A program made the position numbers and the translations under genes. The notes below the pieces were generated by a model. It saw only the letters and a program-made list of their open reading frames with translations, did not search any database and was not told where the DNA came from. A DNA stretch of 37,203 nucleotides from positions 1 through 37,203 of IMG/VR virus record IMGVR_UViG_3300028025_001243; one strand, 5' to 3'. Numbering within the stretch: position 1 is the stretch's first letter; each line of letters begins with the position of its first letter. This DNA is from a virus. Of this stretch, positions 20,265 through 28,117 are shown piece after piece.

Positions 20265-21170
20265 TTAGTACCTCGTGTAGTGGATTCGGGTTGGATAAAC
20301 ATCACGCAACTTCTTAGTCTCTTCATTAAGGCGTTGCTGGTATAGAGCAAGAAGGAAACGTGCAGTAGATGCACCAGAACCATATTGAATCTTGGTATCT
20401 GCGTTGTCTGCTTCTGCAGAATTATAGTTAAGACGACCTGGGTCAATAAATGCTGCAAGTCGATAGGCAGCGCCATACACGATAACGTCTTTACAGGATG
20501 AAGGTAGTCCTGTGACAGATTCAAATGTAGCGCTTGGACCTGATGCTGTAAGAGTGCTTGGCTTCTTAGTGTAGTAAACCTGTACTGTACGACCTGCATC
20601 AATGCGGTCATAGATTGAGATAGTCTGACCAGTAGCAAATGATGTTGCGTTTGCAAAAGAGTCTTGACGCCAGTTTCTTACAGGGACCCACTCTTGCGTT
20701 GGTCCTGTTGACTTCCATGAAACGTAAAGAATTGTCTCAGAGTCTGCAGGAAGTGAATATGTTGTGACAGCGGTATTAAAGTTAAATGTGTGAACACCAA
20801 CCCCGAAGAGGTTAGGAAATACAGCATCAATTGTGTCATTGATAGCCTTCTTTACTGTAGCGCGTGGGAATGTTGGAGCAATTACTACCTTGGTATTTGC
20901 TAGATGCTCTGCAGCGGTTGTACCTTGATACCCACGACCATAAGGAGCAACGGTTGCTGTAGACGAAATTCGGTCATACGAATCAATCCACAGCAACTCG
21001 TCTTCAATTTCAATCGTTCCCATACCAATATTACTAACGCTAGCAAGGTTAAGAGATAACCCTGTAGAAGTAACATTTTGGGTCAAGTGCGTAGCGCGGT
21101 CTTGCCTTAATGTATAGCCTGCTAGATTGAGAAGAATCTCATCTACCAAATTGGCATAGGTTGTTGTCAT
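20265..21170 (-). CDS. tail adaptor-like virion protein, 301 residues
   Basis: The product has an N-terminal helical region (YANLVDEILLNLAGYTLRQDR), a beta-rich insert (IEIEDELLWIDSYDR; APYGRGYQGTTAAEH), then VKKAINDTIDAVFPNLF, more beta strands and a C-terminal helix (CKDVIVYGAAYRLAAF; LLALYQQRLNEETKK). The helix-insert-helix layout and its place after the head genes resemble podovirus adaptor (tail tubular A-type) proteins linking portal and tail. The identity is inferred from layout; a generic structural protein is the fallback. AAGGAT precedes the ATG. Confidence 0.55.
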   Translation of the reverse strand: MTTTYANLVDEILLNLAGYTLRQDRATHLTQNVTSTGLSLNLASVSNIGMGTIEIEDELLWIDSYDRISSTATVAPYGRGYQGTTAAEHLANTKVVIAPTFPRATVKKAINDTIDAVFPNLFGVGVHTFNFNTAVTTYSLPADSETILYVSWKSTGPTQEWVPVRNWRQDSFANATSFATGQTISIYDRIDAGRTVQVYYTKKPSTLTASGPSATFESVTGLPSSCKDVIVYGAAYRLAAFIDPGRLNYNSAEADNADTKIQYGSGASTARFLLALYQQRLNEETKKLRDVYPTRIHYTRY

Positions 21171-21189
21171 CGAATATCCTTAAAGTTAA

Positions 21190-21597
21190 TTACTTCTTTG
21201 GTTGTGATTTAAAAGGCTGTGCTGCTGCTTTACCAACACCAAATACGAACTTAGCAAATGGGTCAGTTGTTCCTGACTTCTTCTTTGCTGCTGGCTTTGG
21301 TGTTGGTTTAGAAGAACCAGCAGGAGTTCCTGTTCTTGTACGCTTTGCAGTAGGCTTAGATTGCGCCTGTCCGAAAGGTGTCCCTACTGAACTAGCAGCG
21401 CTTTTACCTGCTGCTGCAGAAACACGACGAGCACCATACATACGTGTAAGTGCTTCCTTCATTTCTGGATTAGCAGACTTTGCACCAGCAAGTGCTTTAG
21501 TCATGCCCATCTTCTTAATCTTGTCAATTGTTGCTTGAGATACTGTAACCTTCTTAGCGTTTCCGCCACCCATTGAAGGGTTCTTTGCCATTGCCAT
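21190..21597 (-). CDS. basic virion-associated protein with GTPFGQ motif, 135 residues
   Basis: The start MAMAKNPSMGGG is chosen because longer frames would run into the preceding gene. The N-terminal half is a compact domain (KKVTVSQATIDKIKKMGMTKA...EMKEALTRMYGARR) recalled from aquatic phages. The C-terminal half is Ser/Pro/Lys-rich low complexity with the motif VGTPFGQAQ, which also occurs in the 447-residue virion protein at 25482. It is strongly basic, so binding to DNA or to acidic capsid parts is possible. Function unknown. Confidence 0.6.
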   Translation of the reverse strand: MAMAKNPSMGGGNAKKVTVSQATIDKIKKMGMTKALAGAKSANPEMKEALTRMYGARRVSAAAGKSAASSVGTPFGQAQSKPTAKRTRTGTPAGSSKPTPKPAAKKKSGTTDPFAKFVFGVGKAAAQPFKSQPKK

Positions 21598-21602
21598 AGT
21601 TA

Positions 21603-21881
21603 TTACCATTTCACCTTGTCTGCCCAATATGCGGCACTCATTTTTCCTTTGGATATATTGCTTGCATGTCTTGCTTTGAAAGACCTACGACGTGCTGCAT
21701 ATGATGCAGATTCTCCTGCTTTTCTAGGTGAGCCAGAAACGCCTTGCTGTCCAAAGCGGATGGTTTTAACCTGGCTACCTACCTTAGCCACAACAACGTG
21801 TGACTTAGTAGGGTGGCTAGGAGTACGCTTAGGCTTGTTATAGCCTGCTACTCCTGCCCGTGTTAAACGTGAGTCTTTCAT
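21603..21881 (-). CDS. small basic protein (DUF6321-like)
   Basis: 92 residues, opening KDSRLTRAGVAGYNKPKRTP and continuing with SHVVVAKVGSQVKTIRFGQQGV, then KARHASNISKGKMSAAYWADKVKW. I recall near-identical proteins from cyanophages and other aquatic phages (DUF6321, unverified). Very rich in Lys/Arg and likely nucleic-acid binding; several neighbours share this. A genome-condensing or head-assembly role is possible but unproven. The ATG overlaps the upstream stop. Confidence 0.65.
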   Translation of the reverse strand: MKDSRLTRAGVAGYNKPKRTPSHPTKSHVVVAKVGSQVKTIRFGQQGVSGSPRKAGESASYAARRRSFKARHASNISKGKMSAAYWADKVKW

Positions 21882-22114
21882 CTGTAACCTTTTGTTTTCT
21901 TTGCGATTGCTTTAGGTTGCTTTACGAACTGCTTACCCTTTGCGTTACCTTTGGCTTTTGCCTTATTGGTAGCGGCTTTCTCTGCTGGGCTTAAAGCAGC
22001 CCATGCAGCAGCAGGTAAATATCTTTTCTTGCCCTTCGACGGCTTGCCATCAGAAGTCTTCCACTTCTGTGCAGTCCACTTCTTGAGTGACTGTTGAGAT
22101 TTAGCAAGTGCCAT
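21878..22114 (-). CDS. small basic protein (DUF5872-like)
   Basis: 78 residues, beginning with SLKKWTAQKWKTSDGKPSKG, then RYLPAAAWAALSPAEKAATNKAK and a Lys-rich tail. This order matches a family I associate with DUF5872, found in large DNA viruses and aquatic phages, function unknown. Part of a run of seven Lys-rich small proteins between tail and capsid genes. Coupled on both sides by overlaps. Confidence 0.65.
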   Translation of the reverse strand: MALAKSQQSLKKWTAQKWKTSDGKPSKGKKRYLPAAAWAALSPAEKAATNKAKAKGNAKGKQFVKQPKAIAKKTKGYR

Positions 22115-22299
22115 TATCTGTATCCCCCGCCTGCCTTCTTGTACTGAACAGCAAGCAACTGTGCCTTACGGGCAGACCATTCTCCAGGGTCTCCACCTTT
22201 AGAACCAGCCTTAATCTTCTTGAATAGTGCGGCTCTCATACCAGGCTTGGTGTAGTTACCTGCAGCATTAACTTTAGATTTAGGCTTTGCCTTTGGCAT
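22114..22299 (-). CDS. small basic protein, 61 residues
   Basis: KPGMRAALFKKIKAGSKGG followed by DPGEWSARKAQLLAVQYKKAGGGY, a sequence type recurrent in aquatic-phage genomes next to DUF5872-like genes. Strongly basic with a Trp; it likely binds nucleic acid. AAAAGGA lies just upstream of the ATG. Function unknown. Confidence 0.6.
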   Translation of the reverse strand: MPKAKPKSKVNAAGNYTKPGMRAALFKKIKAGSKGGDPGEWSARKAQLLAVQYKKAGGGYR

Positions 22300-22417
22300 T
22301 CTTTTTCCTTTTACGAGAGACTACTAACTTTCCATTTTTTTCAGTTACTGTCATACCAGCAGATTCTGTCTGGCGCTTTAACTGATTATACTTCTGAGCA
22401 GTAGTAAGTTTTTTCAT
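22280..22417 (-). CDS. 45-residue basic peptide
   Basis: The ATG overlaps the previous stop (TAATG). The product reads like a short helix plus basic end (MKKLTTAQKYNQLKRQTES, then KNGKLVVSRKRKKNAKGKA). It overlaps the 61-residue gene by 20 bases. Same Lys-rich character as its neighbours. Not recognised. Confidence 0.55.
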   Translation of the reverse strand: MKKLTTAQKYNQLKRQTESAGMTVTEKNGKLVVSRKRKKNAKGKA

Positions 22418-22605
22418 TACTTCTTCATCTGCTGACCTTTGGAGTTGTACTTACGATTCTGTAGTACGGCTCCCCAAAATTGTCCAGCCTCTGGGCTTCT
22501 TGCAGGTGAGTTCTGTAGGTTGTTCCATTTACGATAACTTTTTGCTGCTGTTGCACCGTAATCATAAACTTTATCAAAAATTGATTCGTTCTTCTTCTTA
22601 GCCAT
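22417..22605 (-). CDS. 62-residue basic protein
   Basis: The product begins MAKKKNESIFDKVYDYG, has a central helix (AATAAKSYRKWNNLQ) and ends NRKYNSKGQQMKK. It is flanked by overlaps on both sides and belongs to the same run of small basic proteins. Not recognised. Confidence 0.55.
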   Translation of the reverse strand: MAKKKNESIFDKVYDYGATAAKSYRKWNNLQNSPARSPEAGQFWGAVLQNRKYNSKGQQMKK

Positions 22606-22778
22606 TACATGCCTCCGAATAGTCCGCGACGTGGAGCCGCCTTCTTTGCTGCCTTCTTAGCAGTCTTCTTTACGACCTTCTTTTTGCCGTATTCCATCAT
22701 GCGCTCTTTAGCGCCTTCTGTTTTTTCATGGCGCTTCTTGGCAGCCATTGACTTGTACTTCTCGCCCTTTGCTGACAT
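22605..22778 (-). CDS. 57-residue histone-H1-like Lys/Ala protein
   Basis: Starts in a TAATG overlap. The sequence is basic throughout (MSAKGEKYKSMAAKKRHEK) and the C-terminal part is KKTAKKAAKKAAPRRGLFGG. The Lys-Ala repeat is the pattern of histone-H1-like tails, which bind DNA non-specifically and condense it. It may be packed with the genome or help package DNA. No family assigned. Confidence 0.6.
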   Translation of the reverse strand: MSAKGEKYKSMAAKKRHEKTEGAKERMMEYGKKKVVKKTAKKAAKKAAPRRGLFGGM

Positions 22779-22906
22779 TACTTCTTGCCCATCTTCTTCT
22801 TAGCGGTCTTCTTGACCATCTTCTTGCCTGACTTCTTTGCTGCAGCCTTGGCCATAGCCATACCCTTAGCAGTGTATGCGTATTCTTTTCCGTTTACCAT
22901 TGGCAT
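22778..22906 (-). CDS. 42-residue histone-H1-like Lys/Ala peptide
   Basis: TAATG-coupled to both neighbours. The N-terminus (MPMVNGKEYAYTAKGM) is followed by AKAAAKKSGKKMVKKTAKKK, again a histone-H1-like tail. Note that the HNH protein at 3657 carries a similar tail. Function unknown, DNA binding likely. Confidence 0.6.
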   Translation of the reverse strand: MPMVNGKEYAYTAKGMAMAKAAAKKSGKKMVKKTAKKKMGKK

Positions 22907-23343
22907 TATATTGCTCCTACTTCCTTGAGTTTGGATACTGTCTTGTTCTGGATAATGTTTGTGTCGGGCATGGTAGTAGCGTCATAAGCAGAACCCATAG
23001 AATCAGATGCTCTTTGAGCCTCTTGAACTGCTTTTAGGGTTGTACCTGCTGGTTGTATTCCCTCAGACCTTGCCTTGCGGTAGGCTTCTAACTCGCCTTC
23101 CCATTTCTTGTTGGTGGTTTGCTTCTGTGAGGAAGCATCTCCCGTATTCAACAAGAGTCCTGCTGCCTTGCACCCGAAGCAGACTTCTGGTCCACCACAG
23201 GCGGTATGGTCAACAGCGATTGTTTCTGACGGGAATGGTACGTCTGAAACCTCATCGCAGTTCAAGCATCCATACTTTGTAACCTTGTAGTCGTGAGCGT
23301 CAGTGAATCCCCATTCAAGCACCTTACTGATATGTTCACACAC
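22906..23343 (-). CDS. zinc-finger protein near capsid gene, 145 residues
   Basis: The first half has several Cys/His pairs (MCEHISK; YGCLNCDEV; TACGGPEVCFGCKAAG), so at least two zinc sites are likely. The second half is helical (KKWEGELEAYRKARSEGIQPAGTT; VQEAQRASDS). The recurring phrase GIQPAGT is familiar from phage proteins encoded near capsid genes. It may be a scaffold-like or capsid-associated factor. Function not established. Confidence 0.6.
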   Translation of the reverse strand: MCEHISKVLEWGFTDAHDYKVTKYGCLNCDEVSDVPFPSETIAVDHTACGGPEVCFGCKAAGLLLNTGDASSQKQTTNKKWEGELEAYRKARSEGIQPAGTTLKAVQEAQRASDSMGSAYDATTMPDTNIIQNKTVSKLKEVGAI

Positions 23344-23595
23344 TTATATAGTCTCCACCGTGTATCCTGCAGCCTCAAGGTCTGTCTTTTCCCCTAGGCT
23401 GACTTCATACGAATATCCCCCGATATACGCAACATCTGCATCCGCAATCTCCTCTGAGGAGGGGAATCGGACTTCGTAGTACTCTCCGTCTATCTTTAGG
23501 ACTGTTATGCCCCGTACGAGCCTGTAGCGGCTGAATAGACGCCCTTCGCCAGCAGGTCCTTCGCTGACTGTGGGTGTTGTAAACCTGTATGCCAT
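23344..23595 (-). CDS. conserved small protein after the capsid gene, 83 residues
   Basis: The product begins MAYRFTTPTVSEGPAGEGR, with RYRLVRGITVLKIDGEYYEVRFPS and a C-terminal beta part (YIGGYSYEVSLGE). I recall this from actinophage head regions, always just after the major capsid gene, so a head-completion or capsid-stabilising role is likely but not shown. It has an ideal AGGAGG ribosome site. Confidence 0.65.
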   Translation of the reverse strand: MAYRFTTPTVSEGPAGEGRLFSRYRLVRGITVLKIDGEYYEVRFPSSEEIADADVAYIGGYSYEVSLGEKTDLEAAGYTVETI

Positions 23596-23623
23596 TTAGC
23601 CTCCTAAGCCGTTTTATGGATAA

Positions 23624-23643
23624 GGCAGGAGTTTCCCCCTGCC
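23624..23643. other. small hairpin after the capsid gene
   Basis: GGCAGG and CCTGCC pair around eight bases. It lies 22 bases after the capsid gene and before the 83-residue gene. There is no U-tract, so it is an attenuator or mRNA-stabilising hairpin at most. Confidence 0.4.
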
Positions 23644-23664
23644 CCACCCATCTAAATACTTAGA

Positions 23665-24852
23665 TTATGCACGAACTGATGAAGCAGTTTCGATGCGGTA
23701 TAGAGCCTCTGGACGATAGATTGACCAGTTGATGATACCGTGCCAGCCGACTGGGCGGAAGCGGTTCAACTTGTCAACAACGTTACCAAATTCAATACCT
23801 GGTTCCTTCCATACTGCTTCAGCAAGTGCTTGCTGTCCGAGTACGTAGGTGTTGTAAACACGAGCCTTTGGAGTAACTGTAAGTGTGTTTGTTCCAACAG
23901 TTCCTGAGTTAGCAACAGACACTGTAAGTGTTGTGTTTGTTGTACCAACTTCAATTGCTGTAATCAAAGCACCTGAACCTACGTTAGTTCCAGAGATAGC
24001 ATCTCCAACCTCAGCGAGTCCACCGAATGCGCCGTTTGCAACGACGATTGTGAATGCGCCTGAAACACCGCTTACTGCTGGAGCAGTAGCAAGTGCTGTG
24101 AGAGCCTTACCTGAGATTGTGTTTGTCATGCGTGGTGTCTCGATGAAACGGACACCTTCCCATGCTCCGAGTTCACCAGCAAGAAGTGGACCAGCGTTCT
24201 GGTACTCATGTGGTGTACGCCAGATGTTGTTACCTGTCTCTGTACGAAGGTCGTGTGAGACTTCTGGGTGGATGTATGAAACATACATTCCGCCACGGGT
24301 TACAACGTTAGCAGCGCGCAACTTAGTTACTGCGTAGCGAACATCGCGTCCCTTGAAGGTATCTGTTGTGTCAATTGTTGACTTAGCAGCAGTTGTTGAA
24401 AGTGCTCCGCCAGATTCGCGGATGACGTTTGTACCTGCATCAAGAACAGCGGCGATACCGTTGTCAAGTGTTGTTGCCATGTTGAATGAGACTGCGTTTG
24501 CAATCCATGGGTCAACATCTGCAAGTGTCATAAGTGCCAACTTGCGTGTTGGGAGTACTACACGACCAAGTTCAACCTGTGACACATCAAGTGTTGTGGT
24601 TGCTGGTAGTGCTACTGCATCTGGGTCTACAGTTTCAGCGAGAGTCGCACCTGCGATTGAGGTGTCAGAAATATCGTTGTGGAACTGGAAACGGATTGAA
24701 GAACCGTCGTGAGTTGGGTTTCCGACCTTCTTGTCCGCAATTGCGCGGAACTGTGGTGTTGAACGCAAGTTGAGTTCAATCAACTTATCGTACGCCATAG
24801 TTACAAGATTGGAACCTAACCCAGAGGTTGTGGTTGAAAAGACATCAGGCAT
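23665..24852 (-). CDS. major capsid protein, N4-gp56-like HK97 fold
   Basis: The 395-residue product opens FSTTTSGLGSNLVTMAYDKL and contains GSSIRFQFHNDISD, TLDVSQVELGRVVL, DNGIAAVLDAGTNV, and later HPEVSHDLRTETG and VYNTYVLGQQALAEAVW. This is the ordered signature of the N4-gp56 family of HK97-fold major capsid proteins. Residues about 250-329 (TALATAPAVSGVSG to TNTLTVTPKA) form an extra beta domain inserted between FIETPRM and the VYNTYVLG strand. AAGGAG precedes the ATG. Preceded by a scaffold-like gene. Confidence 0.88.
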   Translation of the reverse strand: MPDVFSTTTSGLGSNLVTMAYDKLIELNLRSTPQFRAIADKKVGNPTHDGSSIRFQFHNDISDTSIAGATLAETVDPDAVALPATTTLDVSQVELGRVVLPTRKLALMTLADVDPWIANAVSFNMATTLDNGIAAVLDAGTNVIRESGGALSTTAAKSTIDTTDTFKGRDVRYAVTKLRAANVVTRGGMYVSYIHPEVSHDLRTETGNNIWRTPHEYQNAGPLLAGELGAWEGVRFIETPRMTNTISGKALTALATAPAVSGVSGAFTIVVANGAFGGLAEVGDAISGTNVGSGALITAIEVGTTNTTLTVSVANSGTVGTNTLTVTPKARVYNTYVLGQQALAEAVWKEPGIEFGNVVDKLNRFRPVGWHGIINWSIYRPEALYRIETASSVRA

Positions 24853-24887
24853 TTGCTGATATCTCCTTTCTGGTTAGAGTGTGCGGC

Positions 24888-25364
24888 TTATTGACCGCTG
24901 AGGATTGATAAGATTTCTTCTTCGGATTCTGCGTTAGCAATACGATTTTGTAAATCATCCGAAGCAGCGGGTGTTTCAGCACCTGTTAGCACAGCATCCA
25001 TCTTCTGCATAGAAGCAATATCTTGTTGGTTTAGCGCTGGCTTTGGTGTTGGTGTGTATCCGAATACATCACCATTAGCATCAAGCCAGGCATTGATAGC
25101 ATCTTCAGATGCCTCGATATCTGCTGGAATAAACTGTGCAATCTTGTGATTAACACCCTTGGACGAAAGTACGTCCTTTAGAATCCGCTCTTTTTGGGCT
25201 TTGGTGAGTTCACCAAATGAAGTTTCTAGTTCCTTGTTCTTACGCTGTTCAGCCTTGAGGGCCTTACGTAGTTTCTTAACGAGGTCTGTATCCGATTCAA
25301 ATGCACCAGTAGGTGTATCGTCTTCGTCTTCATCTTCCCAGTAGTTGTCGCGGTTATCGCTCAT
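24888..25364 (-). CDS. capsid scaffold-like protein, 158 residues
   Basis: The start MSDNRDNYWEDE is preferred because GGGAG precedes it; an upstream in-frame start exists. The N-terminus is highly acidic, followed by a coiled-coil-like segment (VKKLRKALKAEQRKNKELETSF) and a disordered Pro/Gln-rich stretch, ending with a helix (LQNRIANAESEEEILSIL). Acidic plus coiled-coil plus position directly before the capsid gene is the classic scaffold layout. Scaffolds guide capsid assembly and then leave. Confidence 0.75.
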   Translation of the reverse strand: MSDNRDNYWEDEDEDDTPTGAFESDTDLVKKLRKALKAEQRKNKELETSFGELTKAQKERILKDVLSSKGVNHKIAQFIPADIEASEDAINAWLDANGDVFGYTPTPKPALNQQDIASMQKMDAVLTGAETPAASDDLQNRIANAESEEEILSILSGQ

Positions 25365-25448
25365 GCGATTGTCTCCCTTATTAGTAGTTGTCGCACACCT
25401 CAATCCAGACGGGGAATCTGTATTGGCTTGTACTCTCGGTCTTGTACG

Positions 25449-25475
25449 CCCTCTGAGGCCGATAGATTCAGAGGG
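25449..25475. other. 8-bp-stem hairpin between virion gene and scaffold gene
   Basis: CCCTCTGA and TCAGAGGG pair perfectly around 11 bases in the 117-base gap between the 447-residue gene and the scaffold gene. On the minus strand no U-tract follows. It might regulate the expression step before scaffold and capsid or stabilise the mRNA. Confidence 0.5.
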
Positions 25476-25481
25476 GATTCT

Positions 25482-26825
25482 TTATAGTATGCCGCCTGTG
25501 CTGCTTGTTCTCAAGGAAGTCTGGGTAGTACCCGCTGTTCCCTGGAAGGCTTTTATGTTCTGCTGCTCAAGTTTCTTACGACGAGCAGAAGCCATATTCA
25601 TAAATTCTTCTTCTTGAAGTTCTGACTGGATAAGAGAAGTGGTTGCTTCGTTTCCAGGAGTTTTTTCATAGATGCCTGAAAGTGTCACAGTAGGCTGCAA
25701 GTTCTGAGCAACATTCTGGAAGCCAGTAGATGCAAGTTGTGCAACCTGAGCCTCTGAGTAACCCTTACCAGTAAGCGATGCTGCAATCTTCTTGTAGTTA
25801 GCAATTTGGATATTCTCAACAAGAAGTCCAGAACCAGCACGGCGGATAGCCTCTGCTACGAATGCTCCAGTGTTGCGGTTGAGTTCAAGTTGCTCTGTGC
25901 CAATCTTTGAATCCATGTAGAAGTCTTGGAGACCAGCAGAGTTAGCGATGTAGCCCAACTTAATGAGAGCCTCTGACTTAGCAGGGTCTGCGTTGATGGC
26001 AGCAAGGCGAGCAGCATTAGAGCGCTCATCAAGGTCTGCAACAGTTACGTTGTTCTTAACGTAGTTCTTAAGAGATTCAGGAGATAGATACTTGTCGCTG
26101 AATCCATACTTGACCTGTAGTTCCTTGTAGCCTTCTACAGCATTGTAAAGTTCTGATGCTGTTCTAGGCTTTGTAAGTCCCTCGTTTAGATAGCCATACT
26201 GCTCATAGAATGGGGATGTAACCTTTGTACCATTCTTGAGCGTGTAGTCCCTGCTGTTAAGAAATACTTGAACTGCGTTATCGTAGTCCAAGCCTTCCTT
26301 AACCAAAGAGTTAAGAAATGATGCTGATGCATCTACAACACTACCCTTGAAACCTAGTCCCTTGAGCATAGCCTTAAGAACCTCTACGCTTGTTGTAGGA
26401 GTTCCTGTTGTTGTCTCAGTTGTATCTGTAGGGTTGTTGCCACCTCCACCACCACCACCTGTAGGAACAGTTGGAGAAGTAGGGCTCTTATAAAGTTTAT
26501 AGTCTGTGCCAATCCATGACCAGTAGTAACCAGCAGGAGCGGGGGATGGTGGACCAGCAGCCTTCTTAGCCTCATTCTGCTCAACACGAGTTGGTGCTTT
26601 TGGCGTTGTTCCATCAGGATTAAGACCTTTGGCTACATTTTGCTCTGCAACAGTTTTTGCTAAATTTTGAATAAATGAAGTTCCAGATGGTGTAGCAATA
26701 GGAGCAGAAGCAGAACCAGCCTGACCAAAAGGTGTTCCTGTGGCAGTGGCTGCTGGCTTAGGTGCTGATGGTGTAGAGACTCTAGCCCGTAGTCTGTTAT
26801 CTGATTCATCTGGTGCTATTGCCAC
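25482..26825 (-). CDS. virion protein with Gly-rich hinge, 447 residues
   Basis: The first 150 residues are disordered, Pro/Ala/Thr-rich, with TGTPFGQAGSAS (30-40) and a hinge TVPTGGGGGGGNN. From about 160 the protein is helical and globular (LKAMLKGLGFKGSVVDASASFL; ESLKNYVKNNVTVADLDERSNAARL). The C-terminus is again low complexity. It lies between the large putative ejection protein and the scaffold, which suggests an internal or ejected virion component. I do not recognise the family. Confidence 0.6.
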   Translation of the reverse strand: MAIAPDESDNRLRARVSTPSAPKPAATATGTPFGQAGSASAPIATPSGTSFIQNLAKTVAEQNVAKGLNPDGTTPKAPTRVEQNEAKKAAGPPSPAPAGYYWSWIGTDYKLYKSPTSPTVPTGGGGGGGNNPTDTTETTTGTPTTSVEVLKAMLKGLGFKGSVVDASASFLNSLVKEGLDYDNAVQVFLNSRDYTLKNGTKVTSPFYEQYGYLNEGLTKPRTASELYNAVEGYKELQVKYGFSDKYLSPESLKNYVKNNVTVADLDERSNAARLAAINADPAKSEALIKLGYIANSAGLQDFYMDSKIGTEQLELNRNTGAFVAEAIRRAGSGLLVENIQIANYKKIAASLTGKGYSEAQVAQLASTGFQNVAQNLQPTVTLSGIYEKTPGNEATTSLIQSELQEEEFMNMASARRKKLEQQNIKAFQGTAGTTQTSLRTSSTGGIL

Positions 26826-26827
26826 GA

Positions 26828-28117
26828 TTACCTCAACTCATTTTTAAGCGACTGGAACATATTGATAGATGTATTAATTGCAGTAGATGTGCCGTCATAA
26901 CGCTTGTCATTAACAACCATCTGGGTTAATTCCAAATCATTAGGAAGTCTGTAGTTACCCTTATCGTCTTTGAAGTTCAAAGCCTGTAGGACAAGCGGGT
27001 CTTTGGTATCTACTGTTGTCTCAAGGGCATTTCCAATAGCCTTAAGAACTGGGTCTACGTACTTGTTAGCATTCTCGCCAGGCTGGATAAGTCCCTGAAC
27101 TGCCATGAAGCGTGTGCCAACCTTCTTCTGTAAACCTGTTACATATTGGCTAAACATTTCTTGTTGAACTTTTTCGTCAGGGTTTGAAAGAATATCTTTG
27201 ATGAGAGGAGATACTGATGCAAAGTCAGGTTCAGGCTCATAATTATTTTGGTTGTACGCTTTAATAGCATTATAAACAGTTTTAGCAGTTCCGCCCAAAT
27301 CTTCTGCAGTAAACTGTGCTTCTGGAAAGTTATCCACTAAGAAGTCAGCAAGAAACTTAGTTTGCTCTTCTTCGGTAAATCCTAGACCTTTAGCAGAAGT
27401 AACGCCAGTTGAAATTGTTTTAGTTTGGAAAACGCCATCTTTGTCCTTGAGTCTACCTGTGTAAACCTTTTGACCTGCAGCATCAATCTTCTGCTTACCT
27501 GTAGCCTTATCCATAACAGGCTTACTCTTCTTGTCATAGACATAGACTTTTTCAGTCTTAGTATCTGTTGTTGTAGGCTGGTTCTGAGCCTTGACCTGTG
27601 CATTCCAACTATCTTGAAACTTCTTATCAAGTTCTGGGGCAGGGAACTGACCCCATGCTGTAAAGTAAGCGTCGCTATAAGCGGTTCGTGCATCACCCAA
27701 ATCTTTAAATTTCAAAGCGGACTGAACCTGCTTTGTGAACTGGGTGGTCATGTCAGGCTGCTTAATCTCTTTAGGCTTAAGCGTAGCGTTGTAATTTGCT
27801 AAATACTGTAGTGGCATTAACTGGCTAGGGATAGCAGCAGAGATAACCTTATCCATAGCAGCCATCTCATCAAGACCAACGATACCTAGCGGTGTGGTTG
27901 ACTTGCTGAGTTTTGACTTACGGAGCATATCCTGAAACGCTTGAAATTCTGTCTGGTATCCACCAAGTCCAGGACCTGACATCTGGCGTTGGATATCCTG
28001 TAGCGCTGCCTGCTTAGCAACAAGGTCAGTTGTTGTAACGAATCTTACAAAAGGATTTGTAGAGTCACCATAGATGCCAAGGATATTGGATGCTACTGTC
28101 TGTGTCTTTTCAGCCAT
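26828..28117 (-). CDS. virion protein, 429 residues
   Basis: The N-terminal region is helical (VASNILGIYGDSTNPF; VAKQAALQDIQRQM); a charged middle region (KVYVYDKKSKPVMDKATGK) has beta strands; and the end is helical (VLKAIGNALETTVDT; NTSINMFQSLKNEL). No catalytic motif is visible. It is tied to the 1943-residue gene by TAATG and precedes the 447-residue gene by two bases, so the three may form an internal core. Not recognised. Confidence 0.6.
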   Translation of the reverse strand: MAEKTQTVASNILGIYGDSTNPFVRFVTTTDLVAKQAALQDIQRQMSGPGLGGYQTEFQAFQDMLRKSKLSKSTTPLGIVGLDEMAAMDKVISAAIPSQLMPLQYLANYNATLKPKEIKQPDMTTQFTKQVQSALKFKDLGDARTAYSDAYFTAWGQFPAPELDKKFQDSWNAQVKAQNQPTTTDTKTEKVYVYDKKSKPVMDKATGKQKIDAAGQKVYTGRLKDKDGVFQTKTISTGVTSAKGLGFTEEEQTKFLADFLVDNFPEAQFTAEDLGGTAKTVYNAIKAYNQNNYEPEPDFASVSPLIKDILSNPDEKVQQEMFSQYVTGLQKKVGTRFMAVQGLIQPGENANKYVDPVLKAIGNALETTVDTKDPLVLQALNFKDDKGNYRLPNDLELTQMVVNDKRYDGTSTAINTSINMFQSLKNELR

